Position numbers and translations under genes: made by a program. From Caballeronia udeis (GTDB lineage: Bacteria; Pseudomonadota; Gammaproteobacteria; Burkholderiales; Burkholderiaceae): 64,000 nt of DNA. Position 1 is the first letter of the stretch. The number at the start of each line of letters is the position of its first letter. Positions 45,863 to 54,826 of this stretch are shown piece after piece. The stretch lies in contig NZ_FCOK02000036.1 of the NCBI RefSeq assembly GCF_001544555.2, positions 25,502 to 89,501 on the forward strand. Direction: 5' to 3'. A model generated the notes under the pieces. That model searched no databases and had not been told where the DNA came from. It saw only the letters and a list, made by a program, of their open reading frames with translations.

Positions 45863-46375
45863 CTAGAACATTGTGTTGTCGTTAGCCGCGTGCTCGGGCA
45901 CCGGTTGGATCACGTCCCAATGCTCGGCAATCTTGCCGTGATCGACACGGAAGATATCGACAATGGCATTGCCCCGGTCTTGCGGGTTGCTTGTCGAGTG
46001 AACGTGAAGGAAGACGAGGTCGCCGTCGGCGGCGCTGCGCACGATCGTCGAGCGTGCCTCGGGGTTTGCTTTGAAGCGCTCGGTAAAGAAGCTGATAAAC
46101 GGCGCAGACCCGCTTGGCACATGCGGGTTGTGCTGAATGTAATCAGGAGCAAGCAGGGTGCTGGCAATGCTCAGATCGTGCTGGTTGAATACCGTGTTGT
46201 AGAAACGCACGACCAGCGCGCGGTTGCTTTCTTCCTGGGCGAGATCTCGCGTGGCGGTATGGCCCGGTGTGGCGCTATCTTGCGCCAAGGCGGCGTGACT
46301 CGCGACCATGGCAAGCAGTACGGTAGCGGCGAGTACCCGGCGAAGGAGGGATGGTTTAAACAATGTGATGGTCAT
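45863..46375 (-). CDS. exported SnoaL/NTF2-like protein
   Basis: 170 aa. A signal peptide (HAALAQDS) is followed by a SnoaL-like cone-shaped fold: ALVVRFYNTVFNQHDLSIASTLLAPDYIQHNP, then FLHVHSTSNPQD and IVDIFRVDHGKIAEHWDVIQPVPE. Such folds act as small hydrolases, isomerases or binding proteins. It begins 45 bases after the LysR stop on the same strand, so the two may be co-transcribed and connected with the cluster on the right. Confidence 0.85.
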   Translation of the reverse strand: MTITLFKPSLLRRVLAATVLLAMVASHAALAQDSATPGHTATRDLAQEESNRALVVRFYNTVFNQHDLSIASTLLAPDYIQHNPHVPSGSAPFISFFTERFKANPEARSTIVRSAADGDLVFLHVHSTSNPQDRGNAIVDIFRVDHGKIAEHWDVIQPVPEHAANDNTMF

Positions 46376-46420
46376 GGGAAATCCGTTAGGGCGTTTTCTC
46401 TCACCGGCCGCTTACCCGCT

Positions 46421-47308
46421 TTATCGCAGGGCAAGTGCCAGCTCCACAAACTGCTGGACGCGCGAGTTCACGTCGCCATGACGATGAGCGATGTAAAGCG
46501 TCGTCTTGGTATCGTCATCGTCAAGCTCCCTGAACACAACGCCCGGTATGGCGATGGCCTTCAGCGTGGCCGGCACCAGTGCGATCCCCAGGCCCGTTGC
46601 GGTCAGGCCAATCAGAGTAGACGCCTGCTGCGCTTCCTGGACTACATAAGGTTCGAAGCCGCGCTTCGCGCATAACGCGACGGTCTGTTCATGCACCGCC
46701 ACGCCCGCTTGCCTTGGATAGGCTATGAACGGCTCGTTGCGCAGGTCCGCGATCTTGACGGACGCCGCCTTGGCAAGCGGATGCCGTGCATGCATGGCGA
46801 GCAGCAGCGGCTCTTCCAGCAGCGGTGTGAATACCAGATTCGACGGCGGCGTGGAGAGCGGCAGGCGCAGCAACCCGACATCGAGTTCGCGGGCGTCAAG
46901 CTGTTCAATCTGCTGCGACGAAGACAACTCATGCAGCCCGATCTGCACATTCGGCCGTTGCGTGCGATATGCATGAATCAACCGGGGAAAAAGCGGCGAC
47001 AACGATGACGCATTGGTAAAACCAAGCCGCAAGCGGCCGACCTGTCCGCTAACCGTCTGCCAGACGTTTTCCTTGGCGAGGTCGATCCGCGCGAGGATGT
47101 GCTTGGCATCGTTCATCAGGGAAAACCCGGCTTCCGTCAACACCACTGAGCGGCTCGTCCGATGAAAGAGGCGCGCGCCAAGTTCTGTTTCGAGCGCCTG
47201 GATCGCAAGGCTCAAAGGCGCTTGCGTAATGCCCAGCCGCTCGGCGCTGCGCCGGAAGTGCAGCTCCTCGGCGAGCACGACGAAATACTCCAGGTGCCTG
47301 ACGTGCAT
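46421..47308 (-). CDS. LysR-family transcriptional regulator of the adjoining catabolic cluster
   Basis: 295 aa. The winged helix starts RHLEYFVVLAEELHFRRSAERLGITQAPLSLAIQALE, the BenM/CatM/CbbR-like subtype, then an effector domain with LSSSQQIEQLDARELDVGLLR. It is divergent from the aldolase gene with 97 bp between start codons; this gap carries an inverted repeat that could be its binding site. Likely an activator responding to the imported substrate or an intermediate. Confidence 0.93.
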   Translation of the reverse strand: MHVRHLEYFVVLAEELHFRRSAERLGITQAPLSLAIQALETELGARLFHRTSRSVVLTEAGFSLMNDAKHILARIDLAKENVWQTVSGQVGRLRLGFTNASSLSPLFPRLIHAYRTQRPNVQIGLHELSSSQQIEQLDARELDVGLLRLPLSTPPSNLVFTPLLEEPLLLAMHARHPLAKAASVKIADLRNEPFIAYPRQAGVAVHEQTVALCAKRGFEPYVVQEAQQASTLIGLTATGLGIALVPATLKAIAIPGVVFRELDDDDTKTTLYIAHRHGDVNSRVQQFVELALALR

Positions 47309-47321
47309 TGATTGTCTCTAT

Positions 47322-47336
47322 AAATCAATTAGATTT
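47322..47336. promoter_or_regulatory. probable LysR binding site in the divergent promoter
   Basis: AAATC-AATTA-GATTT, a perfect inverted repeat with the T-N11-A architecture of LysR operators, lies 14 bases before the LysR start codon and about 70 bases before the aldolase start. A further partial AAATCAG word follows at 47348. Confidence 0.55.
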
Positions 47337-47405
47337 TCTGGAGAATAAATCAGAATGGATTCTAAGGCGATACTTGTTCCGAAGCTAATAACAGAGGGAG
47401 ACAAC

Positions 47406-48188
47406 ATGAACGGTATCGAACTGACCGAGCGCTTGCGGGCCGGTGTTCCCGTCTACGCGCTGGGTATCCGCGCATCGCGAACCACGGACGTAGTGCGCTG
47501 GGCCAAAGCAACCGGCTACGACACCATATGGATCGACATGGAACACAGCACGCTGCCCGTGGATACGGTCGCGCAGTTGTGCTCATGCGCGGTCGATCTA
47601 GGCTTGACGCCGTGGGTGCGGGTCCCTGAGCGGGACTACGGCACGATCAACCGCGTGCTCGACGGCGGCGCGCTCGGCATCATCGTGGCGCGGGTGGAAA
47701 CGGCCGCACAAGCCAGGGATGTGGTCACGGCAACGCGTTTCCCGCCGCTCGGACAGCGCTCGCAACTCGCGACGCTGCCCTATGTGAACTTCGAAAAGCT
47801 ACACCCCCGCGAACTCAATCAGACGCTCAACGACGCCACCGCAATCAAGGTGCTGATCGAGAGCCGGGCAGGCGTGGAAGCGGCGGATGCGATTGCGGCA
47901 GTCGACGGCGTGGACATCCTGGCAGTCGGCTGCAACGACCTGAGTGCCGACCTGGGACACACCGGTGAGTCGACGCACCCCGAGGTGGTGGAGGCATGCC
48001 GCCAGGTCATTGCTGCTGCTCAGCGTTGCGGCAAGGTCGCGATCGTGGGGGGCATGCCGGATAGCGACGCATTGACGGGCCTTAGAAAGGACGGCGCCGC
48101 GCCCTTCGTTTTTGCGGGTATCGATACGGATCTGTTCCTGAACGCACTGCGTCAGCGGATGGAAAGCAGTCGTGCGGCGTTCCTCTAA
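47406..48188 (+). CDS. HpcH/HpaI-family aldolase
   Basis: 260 aa from ATG 47406, preceded by GAGGGAGACAAC; the frame opens 17 codons earlier. HpaI marks: TIWIDMEHSTLPVDTVAQL near 40, VARVETAAQARDVV near 98, IKVLIESRAGVEAADAIAAVDGVDILAVGCNDLSADLG near 150-190. These are class II (metal-dependent) aldolases that split 2-keto-3-hydroxy acids to pyruvate (or oxaloacetate) and an aldehyde. First gene of the cluster, so it probably performs the last cleavage step of the pathway. Confidence 0.92.
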   Translation: MNGIELTERLRAGVPVYALGIRASRTTDVVRWAKATGYDTIWIDMEHSTLPVDTVAQLCSCAVDLGLTPWVRVPERDYGTINRVLDGGALGIIVARVETAAQARDVVTATRFPPLGQRSQLATLPYVNFEKLHPRELNQTLNDATAIKVLIESRAGVEAADAIAAVDGVDILAVGCNDLSADLGHTGESTHPEVVEACRQVIAAAQRCGKVAIVGGMPDSDALTGLRKDGAAPFVFAGIDTDLFLNALRQRMESSRAAFL

Positions 48189-48222
48189 GCCCCGCTTATT
48201 TCAACTATTCAAACCCATTGTC

Positions 48223-49101
48223 ATGGCCGAGACTCCGCTGATTTCCACCCCGATGCGTGCGTTCGATACGCTGTCACGCCCCGCCTTCGAGATGCCCGCT
48301 CATGCTTGCGACGCGCACATGCATGCGTTCGGCCCCGAGGCAGTGTATCCCCATGTGGCGCACCCGCATTACACCTTGCCGGACGGTAAGCTGGGATCCT
48401 ACCTGCAGTTGATGAACGTGCTTCAACTTGAGCGTTTCGTGATCGTGCAACCGAGTTTCTACGGCACGGATAACCGTTGCCTGATCGACACCTTGAACGC
48501 TGCCGGACCGATTGCACGAGGCGTTGTGATGATCGAAGAAAATACCGATGCAGCCGCGCTTGATCGTTACCATCGGGCAGGTGTTCGTGCCGTGCGCTTA
48601 GACCTGTTCGCGCGTTCGGCGCTGCCGACCGAAGAGATTCAGCAGTACATCACCCGCATGGCGCGGCTGTGCACGAGCCTCGGCTGGCATGTGCAGTTCT
48701 ACGCGCCCGGCTGGGTGGTGCGTAACCTGATTCCGTTCCTGGCGGACGTGCAATCGGACTTCGTGATCGATCACATGGGGTACATGCTTGAAGAGGACGG
48801 TCTCACAGCGGCGGATTTCGAGCGCTTGCTGAGCCTGCTCAAGGACGGCAATTGCTGGCTCAAGCTCAGTGCGCCGTACCGGATTGCCAAACATCGCGGG
48901 TACGACGCCGTTGCGCCGATGGCGCAGAAGATTATTGACGCAGCACCGCGCAAGGTTATCTGGGGGTCTGACTGGCCGCACATTCCCGACTCGACTCGCG
49001 ACACCGGAGAGCTGCTCAATCTGCTGGGCGCGTGGACGGAAGACCCTGTGGTTCGCCAGGTGATTCTCTCCGACAACCCCGCGCGGCTATTTGATTACTG
49101 A
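48223..49101 (+). CDS. amidohydrolase-family metal-dependent hydrolase, 2-pyrone-4,6-dicarboxylate lactonase-like
   Basis: 292 aa from ATG 48223, 34 bp after the aldolase. Family marks: CDAHMHAFGP with metal-type HxH near residue 30, FVIVQPSFYGTDNRCLIDTL, VIDHMGYMLE near 185 and WGSDWPHIP near 250. This arrangement is that of LigI-type lactonases and related TIM-barrel hydrolases, which open a lactone ring or hydrolyse a vinylogous acid. Paired with an HpaI aldolase it suggests a ring-fission/lactone pathway for an aromatic or pyrone acid, an inference. Confidence 0.88.
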   Translation: MAETPLISTPMRAFDTLSRPAFEMPAHACDAHMHAFGPEAVYPHVAHPHYTLPDGKLGSYLQLMNVLQLERFVIVQPSFYGTDNRCLIDTLNAAGPIARGVVMIEENTDAAALDRYHRAGVRAVRLDLFARSALPTEEIQQYITRMARLCTSLGWHVQFYAPGWVVRNLIPFLADVQSDFVIDHMGYMLEEDGLTAADFERLLSLLKDGNCWLKLSAPYRIAKHRGYDAVAPMAQKIIDAAPRKVIWGSDWPHIPDSTRDTGELLNLLGAWTEDPVVRQVILSDNPARLFDY

Positions 49102-49125
49102 CCTGTATCACGGAGTCTTCAGGCG

Positions 49126-50277
49126 ATGACTTATCAACCGCATCCCGCTTTTGCCGATCTGTTCCGCGCGTTTACATCGGACCCGGCCAGCATTGGCAAC
49201 CAGTTGACGCAACAGATGACGCAGCGTGAGGCGGACGCGCCGCTGCTGGTATCGACTGGTTCGGACATCGTACTGTTTCCGGGCGGCGGACGGCCAGCGT
49301 CCATAGAGAGCTTCCGCAAATCTACTCGGGGTTTCATCGAACTGACCGCCGTGTCGCATCTGCCGCTTGCGATTGCCTATCTCGCACGAATGCGCGAACT
49401 CGGCGCCGGCGACGACGGCTGGCAGCAAGCCGCCGCGAAGCTCTTGGTTCATGCACGCAATACTCGCGAGGCCAATTCACCGGCGCTATGGCGCGACGAG
49501 ATCGCAGTCCGGAGTCTGGCGGGCTTCGACGTCAAGCTCGCAAACCTTGTCGACTATACGTGCGGCACCACGGTCGATCTACTTCAGCGTGCAGCAGACG
49601 AACCTGCGTTGATGAGCTTCGATTTCTTGCTCGATCACTATTTCGCCCCACTGGATTCGGACACGGTCCCGGTGCCCATGAACGACGTGATGTTCGCGAC
49701 CTTCGGTCTCGCGTTCCTGGATATCGTCTACCGGATCGGCAACTGGCTGCGTGCTCAGGAGCTCGACTGGTCACGCCTGATGGTGCTGGTCAGCGGAAGA
49801 TCGGGTCGCCCGACGGCTGGTGCAACGTGGGCGACCAACAACATGTGCCATCTGATCTGGCGCGTCTCTGACGGTGCGTTGCCGCCTGAACGCGTGTTTG
49901 TTGCACCGCATGCACCGTCGTTCTCGGTGGCAGAGTTGCCTGATGCCGCGGGTCTGGTTGCGCTGGAAAACACCTATCGGATGCTGTGGCAGAACACGCG
50001 TGCCAGCATAGATGTGGCGCGGGAGTTGTTTCCGGATCATCCGGGGTATCGCTTTGAACCGGCAGCCGCCGAGCGCATGCCACCGATCATGTCGGTGAAC
50101 GACCGAGATGCCACTACCGCGCGGCTCAGACGCATCATGGAAGACCCGGCGCAACTGTTGTCGAACTGTGTGGCCGACTACATCATCGATCAGTTGCAGG
50201 CCAACGGGAATCGCCCGGAGCAAGTGGAGATTCCAGGCTTCACGAACGTCACCTATCCCGGGCCGTCGACGTGGTAG
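49126..50277 (+). CDS. conserved protein of unknown function (possibly DUF5624-containing)
   Basis: 383 aa, no signal peptide. A start segment DIVLFPGGGRPASIESFRKSTRGFIELTAVSHLPLA (around 47-82) looks like the DUF5624 pattern as I remember it. The remainder is mostly helical, with GTTVDLLQRAADEPALMSFDFLLDHYFAP, then VLVSGRSGRPTAGATWATNNMCHLIWRVSDG. It starts 24 bp after the hydrolase stop, firmly within the operon. A catalytic role in the pathway is likely from context, but nothing in the sequence identifies the reaction. Confidence 0.7.
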   Translation: MTYQPHPAFADLFRAFTSDPASIGNQLTQQMTQREADAPLLVSTGSDIVLFPGGGRPASIESFRKSTRGFIELTAVSHLPLAIAYLARMRELGAGDDGWQQAAAKLLVHARNTREANSPALWRDEIAVRSLAGFDVKLANLVDYTCGTTVDLLQRAADEPALMSFDFLLDHYFAPLDSDTVPVPMNDVMFATFGLAFLDIVYRIGNWLRAQELDWSRLMVLVSGRSGRPTAGATWATNNMCHLIWRVSDGALPPERVFVAPHAPSFSVAELPDAAGLVALENTYRMLWQNTRASIDVARELFPDHPGYRFEPAAAERMPPIMSVNDRDATTARLRRIMEDPAQLLSNCVADYIIDQLQANGNRPEQVEIPGFTNVTYPGPSTW

Positions 50278-50373
50278 AAGCCGTCAAGCAGTAGCAAGCA
50301 ACAAGACATTGGCATGGCAGGGCGGTCATGCCGATCTATATAGAAAGCCGCGCAGCGCAACCATGTTGCATGG

Positions 50374-50408
50374 GACCAGAGTAAGGCGCTGAAGCGCCAA
50401 CTCTGGTC
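50374..50408. repeat. hairpin repeat, copy 1
   Basis: GACCAGAGT...ACTCTGGTC with inner GGCGCT/AGCGCC, preceded by TGCATGG and followed by GAC. Same family as the tandem copies at 62134-62228. It lies 20 bases before the MFS start codon, with the ribosome binding site (GCAGGAGA) just after the hairpin. Confidence 0.8.
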
Positions 50409-50428
50409 GACGCAGGAGACGTTACACC

Positions 50429-51751
50429 ATGAACCATCTTGAAGCCGCACCCTCTGGAGACCGCGCTGTCCGCTCGGTCGTCAGCATCACGCTTGTCTGC
50501 TTCGCCGTGTCCATGATCGATGGATTCGACACGCTCATGCTGTCGTTCGTCGCACCGCTGCTGGCGAAATCGCTGCAGATCGACCACGCATCGCTCGGGC
50601 GCGTGTTCGGCGCGGGGTTTGTCGGCACGGTGCTGGGCTCGCTGATCATAGGGCCACTTGCCGATCGTTTTGGCCGCAGGAAGATGCTCGTGCTGGCATT
50701 GGTCGTGACAGGGGGCTTCACGCTGGCCTGCGCATTTGCGAATTCCGCAGGCACGCTCGCAGCATTGCGTTTTCTCGGCGGCCTCGGCATGGGCGGCGCG
50801 ATTCCGCCTATCGCAGCGATCACGGCCGAAAGCGCTTCGTCGGAACGCCGCTCGTCGCTGGTCATCCTGATGTTCATCGGCTTCCCGCTTGGTGCGGTCG
50901 TAGGCGGCGCGATCACGGCCGCGTTGATGATGAAATTCGGCTGGCCGTTCGTGTTCCTGATGGGCGGATCGTGCGCACTCGCGGCAATCATCCCGGTGCT
51001 GCTGATCCTTCCGGCCGCGACGCCGGCCGAGGCAACGACCAAACCGGCCATCCAGGCAAGCGATGGTTTCATGGGCGATCTGCTGGCCCGGTTCGTCGGC
51101 AACCTGTTTGCCGAGGGACGCTTCGCCGCGACATTCGCGCTCTGGTTCGGCGTGCTTGCCAGCATGATCCTGTCGGGCTTCCTGGTGAGCTTCATGCCAA
51201 CCATCCTCAACCTGAACGGCGTAGCCCCCGACCGGGCCGCGCTGGGTGCGGTCGTGCTCAACGTGGGTGCGATCGCCGGAGCGTTGCTGATCTCGCTGAT
51301 CGTGAGGCGAGGCGCGCCGTTTGTCGCGGTGGCCGTGGCGTTTGTTGCCGGCGCCGTGATGGTCTTCACGCTCGGCCGGGTGATCGGCGCCGGCAACGCG
51401 GCGTTTGGCTTGCTGTTCGTGGTGGGCGCGTGCATTGTCGGCGGTCAGTTGACCTTTCCGGCCATTGCCAGTTGCCTCTTTCCCACCGGCGTACGCGCTG
51501 CAGGCGTGGGCTGGACGCTGGCCATCGGGCGCACCGGGTCGATCATCGGGCCGGTGGTCGGCGGCATCCTGCTCGCGCAGAACTGGTCGCTCGGCCGCCT
51601 GTTCCTGGCGGCATCAATGCTGGCATTGTTAGCGGCGCTCAGTATTACACTCGCCAATCTATGGCGTCCGCGCGGCGACGGGACGCTGCGTCACAAGCCT
51701 TTTTCGAAGTTGATGATGACCGGACCGGAGGTTGGCGATGGCAAGCACTGA
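50429..51751 (+). CDS. MFS transporter, aromatic acid:H+ symporter (AAHS) family
   Basis: 440 aa, twelve helices. AAHS marks: VSMIDGFDTLMLSFVAPLL in helix 1 (residues 29-47), IGPLADRFGRRKMLVLALV in loop 2-3, LGGLGMGGAIPPIAAITAES in helix 4. It imports an aromatic or related acid for the pathway encoded around it. The start lies 151 bp after the previous gene, behind the hairpin repeat, which may set its expression level. Overlaps the next gene by 14 bases. Confidence 0.92.
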   Translation: MNHLEAAPSGDRAVRSVVSITLVCFAVSMIDGFDTLMLSFVAPLLAKSLQIDHASLGRVFGAGFVGTVLGSLIIGPLADRFGRRKMLVLALVVTGGFTLACAFANSAGTLAALRFLGGLGMGGAIPPIAAITAESASSERRSSLVILMFIGFPLGAVVGGAITAALMMKFGWPFVFLMGGSCALAAIIPVLLILPAATPAEATTKPAIQASDGFMGDLLARFVGNLFAEGRFAATFALWFGVLASMILSGFLVSFMPTILNLNGVAPDRAALGAVVLNVGAIAGALLISLIVRRGAPFVAVAVAFVAGAVMVFTLGRVIGAGNAAFGLLFVVGACIVGGQLTFPAIASCLFPTGVRAAGVGWTLAIGRTGSIIGPVVGGILLAQNWSLGRLFLAASMLALLAALSITLANLWRPRGDGTLRHKPFSKLMMTGPEVGDGKH

Positions 51752-52862
51752 GACGCTTACAGCGCCTTTTGCACCACTCCTTACACCAGTGCAGAGGCTG
51801 GCGACCAGCGGTGCGCGAGCAGTCGAAGTTTTCGACATCGACCGCCAGCTATTTGCTGTCGTTCCTCAACTCGCGCTCGATATTCCTGGCCAGGCGCCCG
51901 GAATGAACGTGGGCGACAGCGACGTCGACGCGTTGATCTATACCTGGGAAGCGGGGCGGCTCGTCGAGCACGATACACTCGCGATGCCCGGCGGCGAGGA
52001 CGCGGAGTACTTCGAGATTGATCACCGGCGCTTCCTCGCAACCGTGGGCGTGCGCTCCGGAAGCGGCCCTTATACGCTGGACGTCGAATCGGTCCTGTAC
52101 GAACGCGACGACAATCAGTGGACCCCGTTCCAGCGTTTTCCGACGTTCGCAGGCAAACAGTGGCGCTTTTTCTCCATTGGCAGCAGGCATTTCCTGGCGC
52201 TGGCGCAGGGCGTTACCGTCGAGGGCCTAACACCAAAAAACCCGCGTGAATCCCGAATCTTCGAATGGGACGGAAAACAGTTCGGCCTGCTACAGATACT
52301 CGAAGGACGTTGGGGCTACAACTGGGAATTCATCACGTTCGGAGGCCGGCACTATCTGGCCTATGCGGATCATGTCAGCGGCTCTTCCATTTACCGCTGG
52401 CAGGGCGAGCGTTTCGATGTTGTTCAACGCTTTGACGAACCGGGTGGACGTGCATTCAGTTTCTTTATCGAACAGGACAGGTTGTGGATGGTGCACGCGA
52501 ACCTGATGGGAGAGACACGCTTGTTCCAGTTCGACGAGGCTCGGATTCAGTTCGATCCGGTCCAGTCGCTCGGCGGGGCGGGCGGGCGCGAGCTCTGTCT
52601 TGTTGAAGGTGCGTGCGGCCGTTATCTCGTGCGTGTGTGTTTCATTACCGGCACGCCCCACGCACCGCATACGCAGCAGCAATCGCAGATATTCTTGTGG
52701 AGACAGGACCGCTTCGAACTCGTCGATGAGTTTCCCACCTCCGGCGGCACTGACGCTGCGGCCTTCATGGCGGAGGGCCAGCGCTACCTGCTGGTCAGCA
52801 ACAGCCTGGCAGAGGACGTTCGCTTTCGTGTAGATAGCGTGCTTTATCGATTCGATGGCTGA
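51738..52862 (+). CDS. seven-repeat EAR/EPTP-type beta-propeller protein, cytoplasmic
   Basis: 374 aa from ATG 51738, which overlaps the MFS stop by 14 bases and has GGAGG at correct distance. Seven repeats of about 48 residues are visible, each with the scheme aromatic-x-hydrophobic-x-x-R-x-hydrophobic-L-A/V followed by an S-x-hydrophobic-Y/F-x-W segment, for example RFFSIGSRHFLALAQG and ESRIFEWDGKQF, then EFITFGGRHYLAYADH and SSIYRWQGERF. This is the EAR (epilepsy-associated repeat/EPTP) propeller. There is no signal peptide. Bacterial EAR proteins are poorly known. Its operon position implies a role in the pathway. Confidence 0.85.
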   Translation: MASTETLTAPFAPLLTPVQRLATSGARAVEVFDIDRQLFAVVPQLALDIPGQAPGMNVGDSDVDALIYTWEAGRLVEHDTLAMPGGEDAEYFEIDHRRFLATVGVRSGSGPYTLDVESVLYERDDNQWTPFQRFPTFAGKQWRFFSIGSRHFLALAQGVTVEGLTPKNPRESRIFEWDGKQFGLLQILEGRWGYNWEFITFGGRHYLAYADHVSGSSIYRWQGERFDVVQRFDEPGGRAFSFFIEQDRLWMVHANLMGETRLFQFDEARIQFDPVQSLGGAGGRELCLVEGACGRYLVRVCFITGTPHAPHTQQQSQIFLWRQDRFELVDEFPTSGGTDAAAFMAEGQRYLLVSNSLAEDVRFRVDSVLYRFDG

Positions 52863-53101
52863 ACGCATACCCGACGCGCAACGCTGTCGGGCTACCGTAT
52901 GACCCGACGCCTTTCCTGCTAACAGGGATCAATGACCGTTGGTTAAGAGCGCCCTCATGGAGAGGCGGGGTGTTCCTTTGCCTAAAAAAAATTAACGCCA
53001 TAAGACGACGCGACAAGGACGGCCTTAGGCAATGCCGCGCGCGGCCATGGCTGTGAAGAGTCAAGGCGCATGCGCTTTGACTCGCAAATCAGGAGACAAG
53101 C

Positions 53102-54688
53102 ATGAAAAAACACCGTCAAAGAGCCATTGGATGGACTATCGCAGCAACCGTGCCGTTGATGGTGGCGGGTTGCGGCGGCAGTGACAGTAGTACTGTGGGT
53201 GACCCGAATCTGGTTCAGACCGCTCAGGGCCAGGCAAGAGGCATTACCGTCAACGGGGTGCATGAGTATCTGGGCTTGCCGTATGCGGCGGCGCCCGTCG
53301 GCGCGCTTCGCTGGAAAGCGCCTGTTGCAGCAGCACAGTACTCGGGCGTTCATGATGCATCGCATGCCGGGTCGGAATGCGTGCAGGGTACGGCGGCTGC
53401 CATGGCAGGCAGCGAAGACTGTCTGTACATGAATATCTATGTGCCTGGACCGACTACGGTAACAACGCCTTTGCCTGTGCTGTTCTGGATTCACGGCGGC
53501 GGGTTTATCAACGGCTCCGGTATTGCCACTGATGGCTCAGCCCTGGCTGTCAAATCGAATGCGATTGTGGTGACGTTCAACTACCGGCTCAATGCACTGG
53601 GCTTTCTCGCCCATCCTGCGCTTGCCGCAGAGGACCCGAACGGAGCTGCGGGCAATTATGGAGTCATGGACCAGGTTGCTGCACTGACCTGGGTGCAGAA
53701 GAACATCGGCGCATTCGGCGGTGACCCGAAGAACGTGACTATCTTCGGCGATTCAGCCGGAGGACATTCCGTTTATGTTCAACTTGCGTCGCCCGGATCG
53801 GCGGGATTGTTTGCGAAGGCAGTCGCACAAAGTGGCGACTTCAGCCGGGTTCAAGCGACACTGGCCCAAGCTGAAACCAGCGGTACGGCGCTTGCGAACG
53901 GGTGGGGCTGCGGCTCGGCCGCAAGCGCGGATTGCCTGCGGCAGCTTCCCGCCGCGGCCACGTTGCAGGGCAATCCCAACGCGTGGTACGCGATTGTCGA
54001 CGGCAAGGTGCTGCCCACCTCGACGTCCCAGGGATTTGCCGCCGGCACGTTCAATCGTGTGCCCCTGATATCCGGTTTTACACAGAACGAAGGCACGTTT
54101 TTCGTCGCGGCGGCTTTCGATGCCCAAGGCAATCCGGTCCAGGCAGCGAACTACACGAACACCATAGCGGGGTACCTCGGCGTCCCAGGCGCCAGCACGG
54201 CCGCGCTTTATCCGCTTGCCCAGTATTCGTCGCCTAGTCAGGCACTAGCAGCGGCACTTGGCGACTACAGGTTCGTTTGCACCGCCCTGCAGGACGGCGA
54301 CAATCTCGCCAGGTTCTCGCCAGCGGTGTACATGTACCGCTTTTCCGATCCGGCACCGTACAACGTGGGTGGACTGACTTCCATTCTTCCACCGACCACG
54401 CTGGACTACGGCACCTTTCATTCGTCCGATCTCGACTACTGGTGGCAATTGATTCCGACTCCCACCGCCAATCAGGCAACGCTGTCAGACGCGATGACGG
54501 CAGCGCTCTCGGCATTCGCTCACTCCGGAAATCCGAATACCGGGAGCGCGGTTGCGAACTGGCCGGCCTACACGTCCGCGACGCGCCAGATTCTGGACTT
54601 TGGTTATCCTGTCTCGAACACGTATGACGCGTATAGCGCTCACAATTGCAGTTACTGGTATGGGCAGCCGCCATCACAGCACTTGTAA
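53102..54688 (+). CDS. type-B carboxylesterase/lipase, lipoprotein
   Basis: 528 aa. A signal peptide with lipobox VAGC (Cys24) anchors it in the outer or inner membrane, facing the periplasm or surface. The oxyanion loop HGGGF lies at 131-135. The nucleophile motif reads GDSAGG (216-221, Ser218) rather than the usual GESAGG. The expected catalytic His lies in a FHSSDLDYWW segment near 440. It may hydrolyse esters of the acid imported by the upstream transporter, but it is 239 bp from that operon and could be separate. Confidence 0.9.
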   Translation: MKKHRQRAIGWTIAATVPLMVAGCGGSDSSTVGDPNLVQTAQGQARGITVNGVHEYLGLPYAAAPVGALRWKAPVAAAQYSGVHDASHAGSECVQGTAAAMAGSEDCLYMNIYVPGPTTVTTPLPVLFWIHGGGFINGSGIATDGSALAVKSNAIVVTFNYRLNALGFLAHPALAAEDPNGAAGNYGVMDQVAALTWVQKNIGAFGGDPKNVTIFGDSAGGHSVYVQLASPGSAGLFAKAVAQSGDFSRVQATLAQAETSGTALANGWGCGSAASADCLRQLPAAATLQGNPNAWYAIVDGKVLPTSTSQGFAAGTFNRVPLISGFTQNEGTFFVAAAFDAQGNPVQAANYTNTIAGYLGVPGASTAALYPLAQYSSPSQALAAALGDYRFVCTALQDGDNLARFSPAVYMYRFSDPAPYNVGGLTSILPPTTLDYGTFHSSDLDYWWQLIPTPTANQATLSDAMTAALSAFAHSGNPNTGSAVANWPAYTSATRQILDFGYPVSNTYDAYSAHNCSYWYGQPPSQHL

Positions 54689-54826
54689 CGCGATGCCGTG
54701 CGACTAGCAGGGCGGCAGGATCCGCGTGCATCTGACTCGCGCGTGATCCTGCTGCGAAAGCAGGGTGCCGCTCGGATGCGACAATGCTATCTTCCGGCAT
54801 TCATGCTGCTCGAGAGGATAACGTTC

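Noticed and set aside
50422..51435. 337-codon frame antisense to the AAHS transporter
   Set aside because: Ala/Ser/Pro/Thr-rich shadow of a membrane protein gene; no homology.
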